This document shows positions 38,494 to 48,018 of a DNA stretch of 64,000 nucleotides, piece after piece. The stretch is from Bradyrhizobium sp. MOS002. Lineage in GTDB: Bacteria; Pseudomonadota; Alphaproteobacteria; Rhizobiales; Xanthobacteraceae. The notes under the pieces were generated by a model, which was not told the DNA's origin, made no database searches, and saw only the letters and a program-made list of their open reading frames with translations. Location of the stretch: contig NZ_PYFX01000021.1 in assembly GCF_003020115.1 (NCBI RefSeq), positions 1 through 64,000 of the forward strand. Direction: 5' to 3'. Numbering within the stretch: position 1 is the stretch's first letter; each line of letters begins with the position of its first letter. A program made the translations under genes and the position numbers.

Positions 38494-39756
38494 TTGAGCA
38501 CGACCATCCGCCTTTCCGCGCTCGCGCCATTTCGCATCCGCAACTATCGCTTTCAATGGCCGTCCGATCTGCTCACGTCCTGGGCGTTCGAGATCGAGAC
38601 GCTGGTGCTCGGCTGGTACATCATGGTCGAGACCGGCTCGGTGCTGCTGCTCACCGTGCTTGCATCGCTCCAGTTCGTCGGGACATTGGTGGCGCCGGTG
38701 TTCGGCATGATCGGCGACCGCATGGGTCATCGCGATCTCCTGGTCGCGATGCGTCTTGCCTATATGGTGCTCGCGTCGACCATCATGACTCTGGCACTGA
38801 CCGGTCACCTGACACCGCTGAGCGTCATGATCATCGTCGCAATCATGGGCCTGATTCGCCCCTCGGACCTCGGCGTTCGCGGCGCGCTGCTTGCCGAGAT
38901 CATGCCGAGCGAGCAACTGGTGGGCGCCATCAGCGTTGCGCGCACGACCCAGGACAGCGCGCGCATCGCCGGAGCGTTGACGGGCGCCGGGCTGTTTGCC
39001 ATCCTCGGCGTTGGCCTCGTTTACGTGGTGATCGTCTGCCTCTATCTCGCGGCCGCGCTGCTCATGCTCTGCCTGACCCGGCCGGAAAGGACCATTGTCA
39101 CGACTCATCTTCCGGCAGACAGTCGCGCTGTTTCGAGATTGCTGGGCGATCTGAAGGAAGGGATCGTCTACGCCTGGAACGGAGCGGGAATGCGCGCGGC
39201 GCTATGCGTCGCCTTCCTGGCCAACCTGACCGCATTTCCCTTCACCGGCGGATTGCTGCCCTACATCGCGCGGGACATCTTTCATACCGACCAGACCGGC
39301 CTCGGTTATCTCTCGGCGAGCTTCGCCGTCGGCTCGCTGATCGGCTCCATCACGCTCAGCCTCGTCAGCGGACTGCGCATTGCCCGGCTCCTGATCGGCG
39401 CGACGCTGGCCTGGTACGCCATGCTGCTGGTCTTCGTCGAGATCAGGACCATGCCGGTGGCGATGGCCTGCCTCGTGCTCGCCGGCATCGCCCAGAGCAT
39501 GTCGATGATATCAGCTGCCGTTATCCTGATGCGGACGGCCAGCGCACATCTTCGCGGCCGCGTGATGGGCGTGCGCATGATGGTGATCTACGGTCTGCCG
39601 CTCGGATTGCTCGCGGCCGGCAGCCTGATCGATGTCATCGGCTATTCCGCGACGGGGTCGCTCTATGCCGTATCGGGGTTCATCGCAATGATGGCGATCG
39701 CCGTACGCTGGCGTGCTGACCTCTGGCCGGTGCACGCCCCTGCCAATGCGCGATGA
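38494..39756 (+). CDS. MFS exporter, EntS-like (MFS_3)
   Basis: A 420-residue twelve-helix protein. The start (APFRIRNYRFQWPSDLLTSW) and FGMIGDRMGHRDLLVAMRL between helices 2 and 3 match the EntS/MFS_3 branch, which exports siderophores and other small molecules. The second-half repeat is RMMVIYGLPLG. The only good start is TTG at 38494. Substrate unknown. The preceding 129 bases show no operator. Confidence 0.85.
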   Translation: MSTTIRLSALAPFRIRNYRFQWPSDLLTSWAFEIETLVLGWYIMVETGSVLLLTVLASLQFVGTLVAPVFGMIGDRMGHRDLLVAMRLAYMVLASTIMTLALTGHLTPLSVMIIVAIMGLIRPSDLGVRGALLAEIMPSEQLVGAISVARTTQDSARIAGALTGAGLFAILGVGLVYVVIVCLYLAAALLMLCLTRPERTIVTTHLPADSRAVSRLLGDLKEGIVYAWNGAGMRAALCVAFLANLTAFPFTGGLLPYIARDIFHTDQTGLGYLSASFAVGSLIGSITLSLVSGLRIARLLIGATLAWYAMLLVFVEIRTMPVAMACLVLAGIAQSMSMISAAVILMRTASAHLRGRVMGVRMMVIYGLPLGLLAAGSLIDVIGYSATGSLYAVSGFIAMMAIAVRWRADLWPVHAPANAR

Positions 39757-39769
39757 CGAACGAGGAACC

Positions 39770-40516
39770 CTAGTCCCCGTAACCGCGCAACCGCTCGATA
39801 TCGAGGATGGTGACGCCGCCATATTCCAGCCGGAGCAGGCCCTCTTTCTCCAGCCGGTTCAGCGCGCGGTTGGCATTCTGGCGGGACATGCCGGAAAGAG
39901 CGCCGATCTCCTCCTGGGTGATCTCCAGATGCGCGGTGGATTCCGGATAGAGGATCGGATTGAACAGCGAGGCGATGCTGCGAGCAAGCCGCGCGGTGGC
40001 ATCCAGCGTGCGGTTGACCTCGAGCATCCCGATGAACTGGCCGAGCCGCTCGTTGAGCTGGCGCACCAGGAAGCGGTTGAAGCCGACGCTGTTCTCGAAC
40101 AGCCACATGAAGGCGCTGCGTTCCATCAGTGCGACGCGGCTGTTGCGCAGCGCGACCACGTCATAGCGGCGCGGCTCGTTCTTGAGCACGCTGCCCTCGC
40201 CGAACCAGGCGCCTGCCGTCAACCCCGCCAGGCTCGTCTCCTTGCCGTCGCGCGAGACCCCGCCCATCCGGGCAAGACCGAAGACCATGCCGGCCCAATA
40301 GTCGAACGTGTCCCCGCGCATGAACACGGTCTCGCCGGTGCCGTAGGACCGCTCCGTGATGCCGGCACGAGCGACCTCGATCTCCGCTTGCGTGAGCTCG
40401 CGCGACCAGGCAGCGACGCGCTTCAGTTGATCCTCTGAAATCATGATCCCGAAGCCAGCCGCACCGTTCGTCACTCCTGTTCTGCTGCAATGCAGCATGA
40501 TCGTCTCGACCACCAT
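39770..40516 (-). CDS. Crp/Fnr-family transcriptional regulator
   Basis: 248 residues: N-terminal cyclic-nucleotide-binding-like beta domain (YGTGETVFMRGDTFDYWAG; GAWFGEGSVLKNEPR) and C-terminal winged helix (ITQEEIGALSGMSRQNANRAL, then LEKEGLLRLEYGGVTI). No FeS cysteines of the FNR type are seen. The cAMP-binding Arg-Ser pattern is not preserved either, so the signal is unknown. Starts at 40516 or at 40444 (MISEDQLKRV) are both possible. It is convergent with the MFS gene and divergent from the second liv operon, which it may regulate. Confidence 0.85.
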   Translation of the reverse strand: MVVETIMLHCSRTGVTNGAAGFGIMISEDQLKRVAAWSRELTQAEIEVARAGITERSYGTGETVFMRGDTFDYWAGMVFGLARMGGVSRDGKETSLAGLTAGAWFGEGSVLKNEPRRYDVVALRNSRVALMERSAFMWLFENSVGFNRFLVRQLNERLGQFIGMLEVNRTLDATARLARSIASLFNPILYPESTAHLEITQEEIGALSGMSRQNANRALNRLEKEGLLRLEYGGVTILDIERLRGYGD

Positions 40517-40774
40517 CCGACGAAAGATGGAGGCTGCGACCGCCCAAAAAACTTTGTCGCAGAATTGTCAGGCGGGAGACATTTCAGAATAGCGCTTTCC
40601 CCTATTGAGGACCACCTCGGGCGATGCGGCTTTTGATCCCAAACGGGAACGAGAGCGGCGCGGCTCCGGTCGAGACCATCTGCTGCATGGTCTCGCCGGC
40701 ACGGCCGTACTAGGATCGCCCGACAGAACGGACGAAGAGCGCCGCTGAATGCGCCATCACCGGGAGGGATCTGT

Positions 40775-41602
40775 TTGGTGGCTACCAGTCTTGAAGTGCG
40801 CGGCGTGTCCTTGCGATTCGGCGGCGTCCATGCGCTGACCGATGTCGGCTTCGCCATCAGGGAAGGCGAGCTGTTCTCGATCATTGGCCCCAACGGCGCC
40901 GGCAAGACCTCGATCGTGAACTGTATTTCCGGCCGCTACAAGCCGACCGAAGGCCAGCTGTTCTACCAGGGCCGCGACATCACCGGCCTGACGCCCAACG
41001 CGCGTGCTTCTCTCGGCATCGGCCGCACCTTCCAGAACCTGGCGCTGTTCCACCACATGAGCGTGCTCGACAACATCATGGTCGGCCGCCATCACCTCCT
41101 GAAGAACAATTTTCTCACGGGCTCGCTGTACTGGCTCACCGGCGCGCGCAAGGAAGAGCTCGAGCACCGCCGCAAGGTCGAGGAGATCATCGATTTCCTC
41201 GACCTCCAGTCGGTGCGAAAGGCGCCGGCCGGCACTCTTTCCTACGGCTTGCGCAAGCGCGTCGAGCTCGCCCGCGCCATGGCGCTGGAGCCGCGCCTCA
41301 TTCTCCTCGACGAGCCGATGGCCGGCATGAACTTCGAGGAGAAGGAGGACATGGCCCGCTACATCGTCGATCTCAACGAGGAGTTCGGCATGACCGTGGT
41401 GATGATCGAGCACGACATGGGCGTGGTGATGGACATCTCCCACCGCGTCATGGTGCTGGATTTCGGCCGCAAGATCGCCGAGGGCGATCCGGCCGCCGTG
41501 CTCGCCGATCCCCACGTCAGGCGCGCCTATCTCGGCGAAGAGGACGACGAGGTGCTGGTCGATCCTGACGATGCTCCGCCTGCGCAGGAGAGCGCGGCAT
41601 GA
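40775..41602 (+). CDS. livG: ABC transporter ATPase, LivG type (second operon)
   Basis: 275 residues with Walker A IGPNGAGKTSIVN, TFQNLALFHHMSV, signature LSYGLRKRVELARAM (degenerate, LivG type) and Walker B LILLDEPMAGMNFEE plus IEHDMGVVM. The start is TTG 40775 or GTG 40778, both after GGGAGG. An acidic C-terminal tail (EEDDEVLVDPDD) is unusual. The stop overlaps the ligase start (ATGA), so the acyl-CoA ligase is coupled to the transporter. Confidence 0.92.
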   Translation: MVATSLEVRGVSLRFGGVHALTDVGFAIREGELFSIIGPNGAGKTSIVNCISGRYKPTEGQLFYQGRDITGLTPNARASLGIGRTFQNLALFHHMSVLDNIMVGRHHLLKNNFLTGSLYWLTGARKEELEHRRKVEEIIDFLDLQSVRKAPAGTLSYGLRKRVELARAMALEPRLILLDEPMAGMNFEEKEDMARYIVDLNEEFGMTVVMIEHDMGVVMDISHRVMVLDFGRKIAEGDPAAVLADPHVRRAYLGEEDDEVLVDPDDAPPAQESAA

Positions 41603-43530
41603 TGAATTACGCAGGCCGCGTCGCGCAGGCCGACACCTATCCGAAGATGCTCCGGCTCAATGCGAAGGAGTATGGCAACGAGATTGCGCTGCGCGAGAAG
41701 GATCTCGGGCTATGGCGCCCGTTCACCTGGAACGACTACCAGGCACGGGTGCGCGACTTCGCGCTCGGCCTCGTCGAACTGGGCCTTGGACGCCAGGATG
41801 TCATCGGCATCATCGGCGACAATCGGCCGGACTGGGTCGCGGCGGAAATCGCCACTCACGCGGTTGGAGGCTTGAGCCTCGGGCTCTACCGCGACGTGCT
41901 CGACGAAGAAGCTTCGTATCTCCTCAACTACGGCGAGGCGCAGCTCGTTTTCGCCGAGGACGAGGAGCAGGTCGACAAGCTGCTCACCCTGGCAGACCGC
42001 GTCCCAAAGCTGAAGCACATCATCTATTCCGATCCGCGCGGCATGCGGAAATACGACGATCCGCGCTTGATGTCGGCGGAGGCGTTTGCCGAACTCGGCC
42101 GAACGCGGGCTACGCGCGAACCGGAACTTTACGACCGGCTGGTGGACGCGACCAAGGGCGAGGACGTCGCGATTCTCTGCACGACATCAGGCACCACTTC
42201 GCATCCAAAGCTCGCGATGCTCGCCGCCGGCCGCGTGCTTGGCCATTGCGCGACGTATCTGGCTTTCGACCCGAAAGGACCGGACGACGAATACGTGTCG
42301 GTGCTGCCGCTGCCCTGGATCATGGAACAGGTCTATGTACTCGGCAAAGGCCTATTGTGCCGCATGAAAATCAACTTCGTCGAAGAGCCCGAGATCATGA
42401 TGAACGATCTGCGCGAGATCGCGCCGACGTTCATCCTGTTTGCACCGCGCGTTTGGGAATCGATCGCCGCCGACGTCCGCGCCAGGGTAATGGACGCAAC
42501 GCCGTTCAAGCAGCGCCTGTTCGACATCGGCATGAAGAGCGGGCTTGCCGCGCTCGAACAGGGCGAGCGTTCCGGCTTCGCCGACGCGATCCTGTTCCGC
42601 GCGTTGCGCGACCGCCTCGGCTTCACCCGCCTGCGTTCGGCCGCAACCGGCGGCGCGGCACTCGGGCCCGAGACCTTCAAGTTCTTCCAGGCCATGGGCG
42701 TGCCGCTGCGCACGCTCTACGGCCAGACCGAGCTGCTGGGGGCCTACACGCTGCATCCCGCGGGCAAGGTCGACCCCGACACGACGGGCGTGCCGATGGC
42801 CGACAGCGTCGAGATCCGCATCGACAATGCCGACGTTCACGGCGTCGGCGAAATCGTGGTGCGGCATCCCAACATGTTCCTCGGCTACTACAAGAATCCG
42901 GAGGCGAGCGTCGCCGACATCCGGGAAGGCTGGATGCTGTCCGGCGACGCCGGCTATTTCAACGACAACAAGCAGCTCGTGGTCATCGACCGCATCAAGG
43001 ATCTCGCCGAAACCTCGCGCGGCGAGCGTTTCTCGCCCCAGTTCATCGAGAACAAGCTGAAATTCTCGCCCTATATCGCGGAAGCCGTGGTGCTGGGCTC
43101 GGGGCGCGACGCGCTCGCGGCGATGATCTGCATCCGCTACTCCATCATCTCCAAATGGGCGGAGAAGAACCGGCTCTCGTTCACGACCTACAGCGACCTG
43201 GCCTCGCGGCCCGAGGTTTATGCGCTGCTCAAGAAGGAAGTCGAGACCGTCAACGCGACTCTGCCGCCGGCGCAGCGCATCTCCCGCTTCCTGCTGCTCT
43301 ACAAGGAGCTCGACGCCGACGACGGCGAGCTCACCCGCACGCGGAAAGTGCGCCGCAACGTCATTAACGAGAAATACGAAAGCATCATCGACGCGATCTA
43401 CCGCGGCCAGGCCGACATCCCCGTTGACACCGTAATCCGGTTCCAGGACGGCACCACGCAGCGCGTCCGCACCACGCTGCGCGTGGTGGATTTGGGTGGA
43501 CCGGGGCATTTGGCGGAGGCCGCGGAGTGA
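41599..43530 (+). CDS. AMP-forming acyl-CoA synthetase (long-chain type) within liv operon
   Basis: 643 residues. The ATP-binding loop TTSGTTSHPKLAML near residue 195, YGQTELLGAYT near 375 and SGDAGYFNDNKQLVVIDRIKD cut as GDAGYFNDN with VIDRIKD near 460 mark the ANL superfamily. The C-terminal Lys domain is present (LTRTRKVRRNVI). Members of this branch (COG1022 type) activate fatty or aryl acids. Its place between livG and livH is shared with operons that import an organic acid and trap it as the CoA thioester. Substrate cannot be read. Confidence 0.87.
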   Translation: MMNYAGRVAQADTYPKMLRLNAKEYGNEIALREKDLGLWRPFTWNDYQARVRDFALGLVELGLGRQDVIGIIGDNRPDWVAAEIATHAVGGLSLGLYRDVLDEEASYLLNYGEAQLVFAEDEEQVDKLLTLADRVPKLKHIIYSDPRGMRKYDDPRLMSAEAFAELGRTRATREPELYDRLVDATKGEDVAILCTTSGTTSHPKLAMLAAGRVLGHCATYLAFDPKGPDDEYVSVLPLPWIMEQVYVLGKGLLCRMKINFVEEPEIMMNDLREIAPTFILFAPRVWESIAADVRARVMDATPFKQRLFDIGMKSGLAALEQGERSGFADAILFRALRDRLGFTRLRSAATGGAALGPETFKFFQAMGVPLRTLYGQTELLGAYTLHPAGKVDPDTTGVPMADSVEIRIDNADVHGVGEIVVRHPNMFLGYYKNPEASVADIREGWMLSGDAGYFNDNKQLVVIDRIKDLAETSRGERFSPQFIENKLKFSPYIAEAVVLGSGRDALAAMICIRYSIISKWAEKNRLSFTTYSDLASRPEVYALLKKEVETVNATLPPAQRISRFLLLYKELDADDGELTRTRKVRRNVINEKYESIIDAIYRGQADIPVDTVIRFQDGTTQRVRTTLRVVDLGGPGHLAEAAE

Positions 43531-43564
43531 GCCTATTTCGAATCGAGAGCGCGATGCCGGTCGA

Positions 43565-43720
43565 TGCGCCCTCTCCCCTTGTGGGAGAGGGCATCTCCGC
43601 TATCAGCCAAGACCCCATTGGGGTGAGGGGTCCTCTCTCCGCGCGTTCATTGCGGAGACAACCCCTCACCCGGCTTCGCTTCGCGAAGCCACCCTCTCCC
43701 GCAAGGGGAAAGGGTGCACC
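43565..43720. repeat. Compound palindromic element CCCTCTCCCC family
   Basis: Two mutually inverted hairpins (GCGCCCTCTCCCCTTG at left, CAAGGGGAAAGGGTGCA at right; inner arms CCCCATTGGGGTGAGGGG and CCCCTCACCC) fill most of the gap between the ligase and livH. The unit is about 155 bases and resembles the common CCCTCTCCC repeats of Rhizobiales genomes. Confidence 0.8.
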
Positions 43721-43753
43721 GTCATCGCTTCTGCATTTTACGCGGACATCGGC

Positions 43754-44647
43754 ATGAACACCGCCTTCCTCATCCAGCTCCTGGTCAACGGCCTCGTGGT
43801 CGGCACGCTCTATGGCGTGGTCGCGATGTCGTTTGTGCTGATCTACAAGGCTAGCCAGGTCGTCAATTTCGCGCAGGGCGAGCTCTTGCTTGTCGGCGCC
43901 TGGGTGTGCTGGACCTTGCTCGCGAAATACCAGGTGCCGTTCTGGATCGGCATGCCGATGACGCTGGTGTTCATGTTCGTGTTCGGAATCGCGGTGCAGG
44001 TCCTGATTCTGCGGCCGATGATCGGCGAACCCATCATCTCGGTCATCATGGTGACGATCGGCCTGTCCACCGTGCTGCAGGCGACGCTGAAATGGATGTT
44101 CGGCGTCAATCCGCAGCCATTCCCGCGCGTGTTCGAGAGCCAGTCCGTCAGCTTGTTCGGGCTCCAAATCCAAACCGTCTATGTCATGAGCCTCGTCGTC
44201 TCGGTCGCGATGATGATCGGCATGGCCTGGTTCTTCCGCGCCTCAAAGTACGGCCTTGCGATGCGCGCCACCGCGTTCAACCAGCAGGTCGCGCAATCGC
44301 TCGGCATTTCCGTAAAAAGCGTGTTCGCGATGGCCTGGGCGATCTCCGCAACGGTGTCGGCGGTGGCAGGCGTCGTTGTTGCCGTCGTGAACGGCGTATC
44401 GTCGGGCCTTGCCGCCTACGGCATAAAAGTGTTTCCGGCCGCGATCCTCGGCGGGCTCGATTCGGTCGGCGGCGCCGTGCTCGGCGGCATCATCATCGGG
44501 TTACTCGAGAACATCGCGCAATATGTCGACAGCGAATATCTTCACTGGGGCAATCTCTACGAGATCGCGCCGTTCTACGTCCTCATCATCGTGCTGATGA
44601 TCAAGCCGTACGGCCTGTTCGGCACCCATGACATCGAACGGATCTGA
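43754..44647 (+). CDS. livH: ABC permease, LivH type (second operon)
   Basis: 297 residues with about eight hydrophobic helices. The first segment LLVNGLVVGTLYGVVAMSFV and the following ASQVVNFAQGELLLVGAW match LivH. Late VAGVVVAVVNGVS and AILGGLDSVGGAVLGG are typical. ATG 43754 is used because the frame upstream passes through the palindromic repeat. The next gene starts 3 bases after its stop. Confidence 0.92.
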   Translation: MNTAFLIQLLVNGLVVGTLYGVVAMSFVLIYKASQVVNFAQGELLLVGAWVCWTLLAKYQVPFWIGMPMTLVFMFVFGIAVQVLILRPMIGEPIISVIMVTIGLSTVLQATLKWMFGVNPQPFPRVFESQSVSLFGLQIQTVYVMSLVVSVAMMIGMAWFFRASKYGLAMRATAFNQQVAQSLGISVKSVFAMAWAISATVSAVAGVVVAVVNGVSSGLAAYGIKVFPAAILGGLDSVGGAVLGGIIIGLLENIAQYVDSEYLHWGNLYEIAPFYVLIIVLMIKPYGLFGTHDIERI

Positions 44648-44650
44648 TCC

Positions 44651-45724
44651 ATGGCCGGCCACGCCCTTATCCCAGCTGGTGATTTCCGCACCTCTTACGC
44701 GGCCGACACCACAATCTTTCCAACCTCGACCAGCCGCAACTTTGCGATCGTCGGCGTGCTACTGCTCTGCCTCGTGCCGCAACTTCTCGGGGGCTATTGG
44801 CTCAGCATCCTGATCCAGATTGGCATTTTCTCAATCGCAGCCCTCGGTTTGAACATCCTGGTCGGCTTCACCGGCCAGATCTCGATCGGCCACGCCGCCT
44901 TCTTCCTGCTCGGCGCCTTCACCTCGGCCTATATCTCCAACGAAACACACGTTCCGGTATTCTTCGCGATCCCGCTCGCGGGCGTCGTCACTGCGCTGGT
45001 TGGACTGATCTTCGGCATCCCGGCGGCGCGGCTGAAGGGGCTCTACCTCGTGATCGCCACCCTCGCCGCGCAATACATCCTGCTCGACTTTTTCTCCCGC
45101 GCGGAGTGGTTCACCGGCGGCTCGGTGCCGGCCAGCGCCAAGCCTTTCTCGATCTTCGGCTACACGCTGCGCGGCGACAGGCAGTATTTCTATGTCGTTC
45201 TCGCCTACGTGGTTGCAAGCTACATCCTCGTCACCAATCTGATGCGCACCCGCGACGGCCGCGCGCTGGTGGCGATCCGCGACCATTATCTCTCCGCGGA
45301 GATCATGGGCATCAACCTCACCAAGTACCGCACGCTGTCATTTGGCCTCGCCGCGTTCTTCGCCGGCATCGCGGGCGCGCTCTATGCGCACTACCAGCTC
45401 GTCGTGTCGCAAGAGGGTTTTGGGATCGAACGCTCGATCCTGTTCCTCGCCATGATCATCATCGGCGGCACCGGTTCGATCATGGGCACGCTGATGGGCA
45501 CCGCGTTCGTGGTGCTGCTGCCCGAGACGATGGAGTTCCTTAGCGTGGCGCTGAAGGGCGGCGCAATCGACAGGGCGCTGTCGCTCAACAACAACATCAC
45601 CTTCCTGCGCGAGATCGCGATCGGGGTAATTATCATCGCGTTCCTGATGTTCGAGCCCGACGGGCTCGCCCATCGCTGGCGACAGATCAAGGCATACTGG
45701 AAACTCTACCCGTTCTCCCATTGA
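44651..45724 (+). CDS. livM: ABC permease, LivM type (second operon)
   Basis: 357 residues with about ten hydrophobic helices. The LivM signature is ILVGFTGQISIGHAAFFLLG near residue 72, with FAGIAGALYAHYQ and GGTGSIMGTLMGTAF further on. The start has a purine-rich upstream and follows livH by 3 bases. Confidence 0.92.
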   Translation: MAGHALIPAGDFRTSYAADTTIFPTSTSRNFAIVGVLLLCLVPQLLGGYWLSILIQIGIFSIAALGLNILVGFTGQISIGHAAFFLLGAFTSAYISNETHVPVFFAIPLAGVVTALVGLIFGIPAARLKGLYLVIATLAAQYILLDFFSRAEWFTGGSVPASAKPFSIFGYTLRGDRQYFYVVLAYVVASYILVTNLMRTRDGRALVAIRDHYLSAEIMGINLTKYRTLSFGLAAFFAGIAGALYAHYQLVVSQEGFGIERSILFLAMIIIGGTGSIMGTLMGTAFVVLLPETMEFLSVALKGGAIDRALSLNNNITFLREIAIGVIIIAFLMFEPDGLAHRWRQIKAYWKLYPFSH

Positions 45725-45770
45725 GCGCGGGCAACTCGCAAACCAACAAATAAACAGGAGGAGGCGACCA

Positions 45771-47054
45771 ATGAAGACAAAATCCCTTTTGAGCACCGCG
45801 TCACTTGCACTGGCGATCGCCGCGTTCTCGGCAAGCGCGCAGGCGCAGATCGCGATCGGGCATCTCGCCGATTATTCCGGCGGCACGTCCGACGTTGGCA
45901 CGCCCTACGGCCAGGCTGTCGCCGACACCTTCGCCTGGATCAACAAGAACGGCGGCGTCAGCGGAAAGCAGCTCAACGTCGACACCAATGACTATGGCTA
46001 TCAGGTGCCGCGCGCCATCGCGCTCTACAAAAAGTGGTCGGCGCCGGACTCGAAGGTGGCGGCGATCATGGGCTGGGGCACGGCGGACACCGAGGCGCTG
46101 ACCGGCTTCCTCGCCCAAGACAAGATCCCCGACCTCTCCGGCTCCTACGCGGCCGCCCTCACTGATCCCGAAGGCGTCAGCGGCAAGGCCAAGGCCGCGC
46201 CCTACAATTTCTTCTATGGTCCAAGCTATTCGGACTCGCTGCGCGCGATGCTGATGTGGGCGGCCGAAGACTGGAAGGCCAAGGGCAAGTCCGGCAAGCC
46301 GAGATTCGTCCACATGGGCGCCAACCACCCCTATCCGAACGCGCCAAAGGCCGCCGGCGAGGCCATGGCGCAGGAGCTCGGCTTCGAGGTGCTGCCGCCG
46401 CTGGTTTTCGCGCTCGCGCCGGGTGACTACAGCGCGCAGTGCCTGAGCCTGAAATCCTCGGGCGCCAACTACGCCTATCTCGGCAACACCGCCGCCTCCA
46501 ACATCTCGGTGATGAAGGCCTGCAAGACCGCCGGAGTCGACATCCAGTTCATGGGCAATGTCTGGGGCATGGACGAGAACGCCGCCAAGACCGCGGGCGA
46601 TGCCGCCGATGGCGTGATCTTTCCGCTGCGCACCGCTGTGAGTTGGGGTGGTGATGCGCCCGGCATGAAGACGGTGATGGAAATCTCTAAGATGTCCGAC
46701 CCGACCGGTAAGGCCTATCGGCCGGTGCACTATATCGCGGCGGTCTGCTCGGCGCTCTACATGAAGGAGGCGATCGATTGGGCCGCCAAGAACGGCGGCG
46801 CCACCGGTGAGAACGTCGCCAAGGGCTTCTACCAGAAGAAGGACTGGGTGCCGGCAGGGATGGAGGGCGTCTGCAATCCCTCGACCTGGACCGACAAAGA
46901 TCACCGCGGTACGCTGAAGGTCGACCTCTACCGCACCAAGATTGCGGGCGCGACCGACGGCGACCTCAACGATCTCATGGCCAAGGGCGCGATCAAGCTC
47001 GAGAAGGTCAAGACGGTCGAGCTGCCGCGCAAGCCGGAATTGCTGGGTTGGTGA
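45771..47054 (+). CDS. Periplasmic binding protein of second liv-type transporter
   Basis: 427 residues with a signal peptide (residues 1-25, cut near ASAQAQ). The family pattern is IGHLADYSGGTSDVGTPYG, then the two lobes (MGWGTADTEAL; HYIAAVCSALYMKEA). It differs strongly from the binding protein at 34480-35670, so the two systems probably have different ligands. A very strong ribosome site (AGGAGGAGG) precedes the ATG, consistent with high expression. The subgroup is found with acyl-CoA ligases, which favours an organic or aromatic acid ligand. Confidence 0.87.
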   Translation: MKTKSLLSTASLALAIAAFSASAQAQIAIGHLADYSGGTSDVGTPYGQAVADTFAWINKNGGVSGKQLNVDTNDYGYQVPRAIALYKKWSAPDSKVAAIMGWGTADTEALTGFLAQDKIPDLSGSYAAALTDPEGVSGKAKAAPYNFFYGPSYSDSLRAMLMWAAEDWKAKGKSGKPRFVHMGANHPYPNAPKAAGEAMAQELGFEVLPPLVFALAPGDYSAQCLSLKSSGANYAYLGNTAASNISVMKACKTAGVDIQFMGNVWGMDENAAKTAGDAADGVIFPLRTAVSWGGDAPGMKTVMEISKMSDPTGKAYRPVHYIAAVCSALYMKEAIDWAAKNGGATGENVAKGFYQKKDWVPAGMEGVCNPSTWTDKDHRGTLKVDLYRTKIAGATDGDLNDLMAKGAIKLEKVKTVELPRKPELLGW

Positions 47055-47068
47055 GCACAACATCGGAC

Positions 47069-47152
47069 GTCATGGCCGGGCTTGTGCCGGCCATCCACGC
47101 CTGACCACTCGGACGAAGTACGTGGATGCCCGGGCCAAGCCCGGGCACGACG
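47069..47152. repeat. Palindromic element, second copy of GTCATGGCCGGG family
   Basis: Near copy of 34335-34416: GTCATGGCCGGGCTTG...GCCGGCCATCCACG and CGTGGATGCCCGGGCC...GCCCGGGCACGACGA. It lies between the binding-protein gene and livF. Confidence 0.8.
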
Positions 47153-47178
47153 AGCACAGCAAATTGGCGGCACCTGAT

Positions 47179-48018
47179 ATGACCGACACCCTCGAAGCAG
47201 CTCGCCCCTCCCCGACCGTCGTACCGGTGCCGCCTCTCCTCGCCGTGCGCAACATCGAGGTCGTCTATGACGATGTCATCCTGGTGCTGCGCGGTCTCAG
47301 CCTCGACGTGCCCAAGGGCGCGATCGTGGCGCTGCTCGGCGCCAACGGCGCCGGCAAGTCGACGACGCTGAAGGCGATCTCCGGGCTGCTCAAGACTGAG
47401 GACGGCGAAGTCACGCGCGGCGAGATCATGTTCGAGGGCGAGCGCATCAACGGCATCGATCCCGACAAGATCGTTCGCCGCGGCATCTTCCAGGTGATGG
47501 AAGGCCGGCGCATCGTCGCCGACATGACCTCGCTGGAGAACCTCAAGCTCGGCGCCTTCACCCGCAGGGACCGCGGGGTCGGCGCCGATCTCGATATGGT
47601 CTTCAACTATTTCCCGCGCCTGAAGGAGCGCACCGGACTTGCCGGCTATCTCTCCGGCGGCGAACAGCAGATGCTCGCGATTGGCCGCGCGCTGATGGCG
47701 CGCCCGAAGATGATCCTGATGGACGAGCCCTCGATGGGACTGTCGCCGCTACTGGTGAAAGAGGTGTTCTCGATCATCCACAAGATCAACCGCGACCTCG
47801 GCGTCACCATTCTGCTGGTCGAGCAGAACGCCCGCGCCGCGCTGTCGGTGGCAAGCCACGGCTACATCATGGAGCAGGGCAAGGTCGTGCTCGACGGCAC
47901 CGCGGACGAATTGCGCGACAATGAGGACGTCAAGGAATTCTACCTCGGCGGCGCCGGCGACCAGCGCAAGAGCTTCAAGAACCTCAAAAGCTTCAAGCGG
48001 CGCAAGCGCTGGCTTTAA
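47179..48018 (+). CDS. livF: ABC transporter ATPase, LivF type (second operon)
   Basis: 279 residues. Walker A LLGANGAGKSTTLKA near 53, Q-loop FQVMEGRRIV, signature LSGGEQQMLAIGRAL and Walker B MILMDEPSMGLSPLL with LVEQNA. The Lys/Arg-rich C-terminus (SFKNLKSFKRRKRWL) is an odd basic tail. The frame runs upstream through a palindrome, so I start at ATG 47179. The stop shares TTAA with the convergent AGE gene. It completes the second operon: livG, ligase, livH, livM, binding protein, livF. Confidence 0.92.
   Translation: MTDTLEAARPSPTVVPVPPLLAVRNIEVVYDDVILVLRGLSLDVPKGAIVALLGANGAGKSTTLKAISGLLKTEDGEVTRGEIMFEGERINGIDPDKIVRRGIFQVMEGRRIVADMTSLENLKLGAFTRRDRGVGADLDMVFNYFPRLKERTGLAGYLSGGEQQMLAIGRALMARPKMILMDEPSMGLSPLLVKEVFSIIHKINRDLGVTILLVEQNARAALSVASHGYIMEQGKVVLDGTADELRDNEDVKEFYLGGAGDQRKSFKNLKSFKRRKRWL

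Noticed and set aside
42352..43509. Long minus-strand frame opposite the acyl-CoA ligase
   Set aside because: The plus strand has all ANL motifs; the opposite frame shows no domain or start signal.
45801..47063. Long minus-strand frame opposite the second binding-protein gene
   Set aside because: It is a GC-bias shadow with Arg/His/Gly-rich composition; the plus strand carries signal peptide and family motifs.
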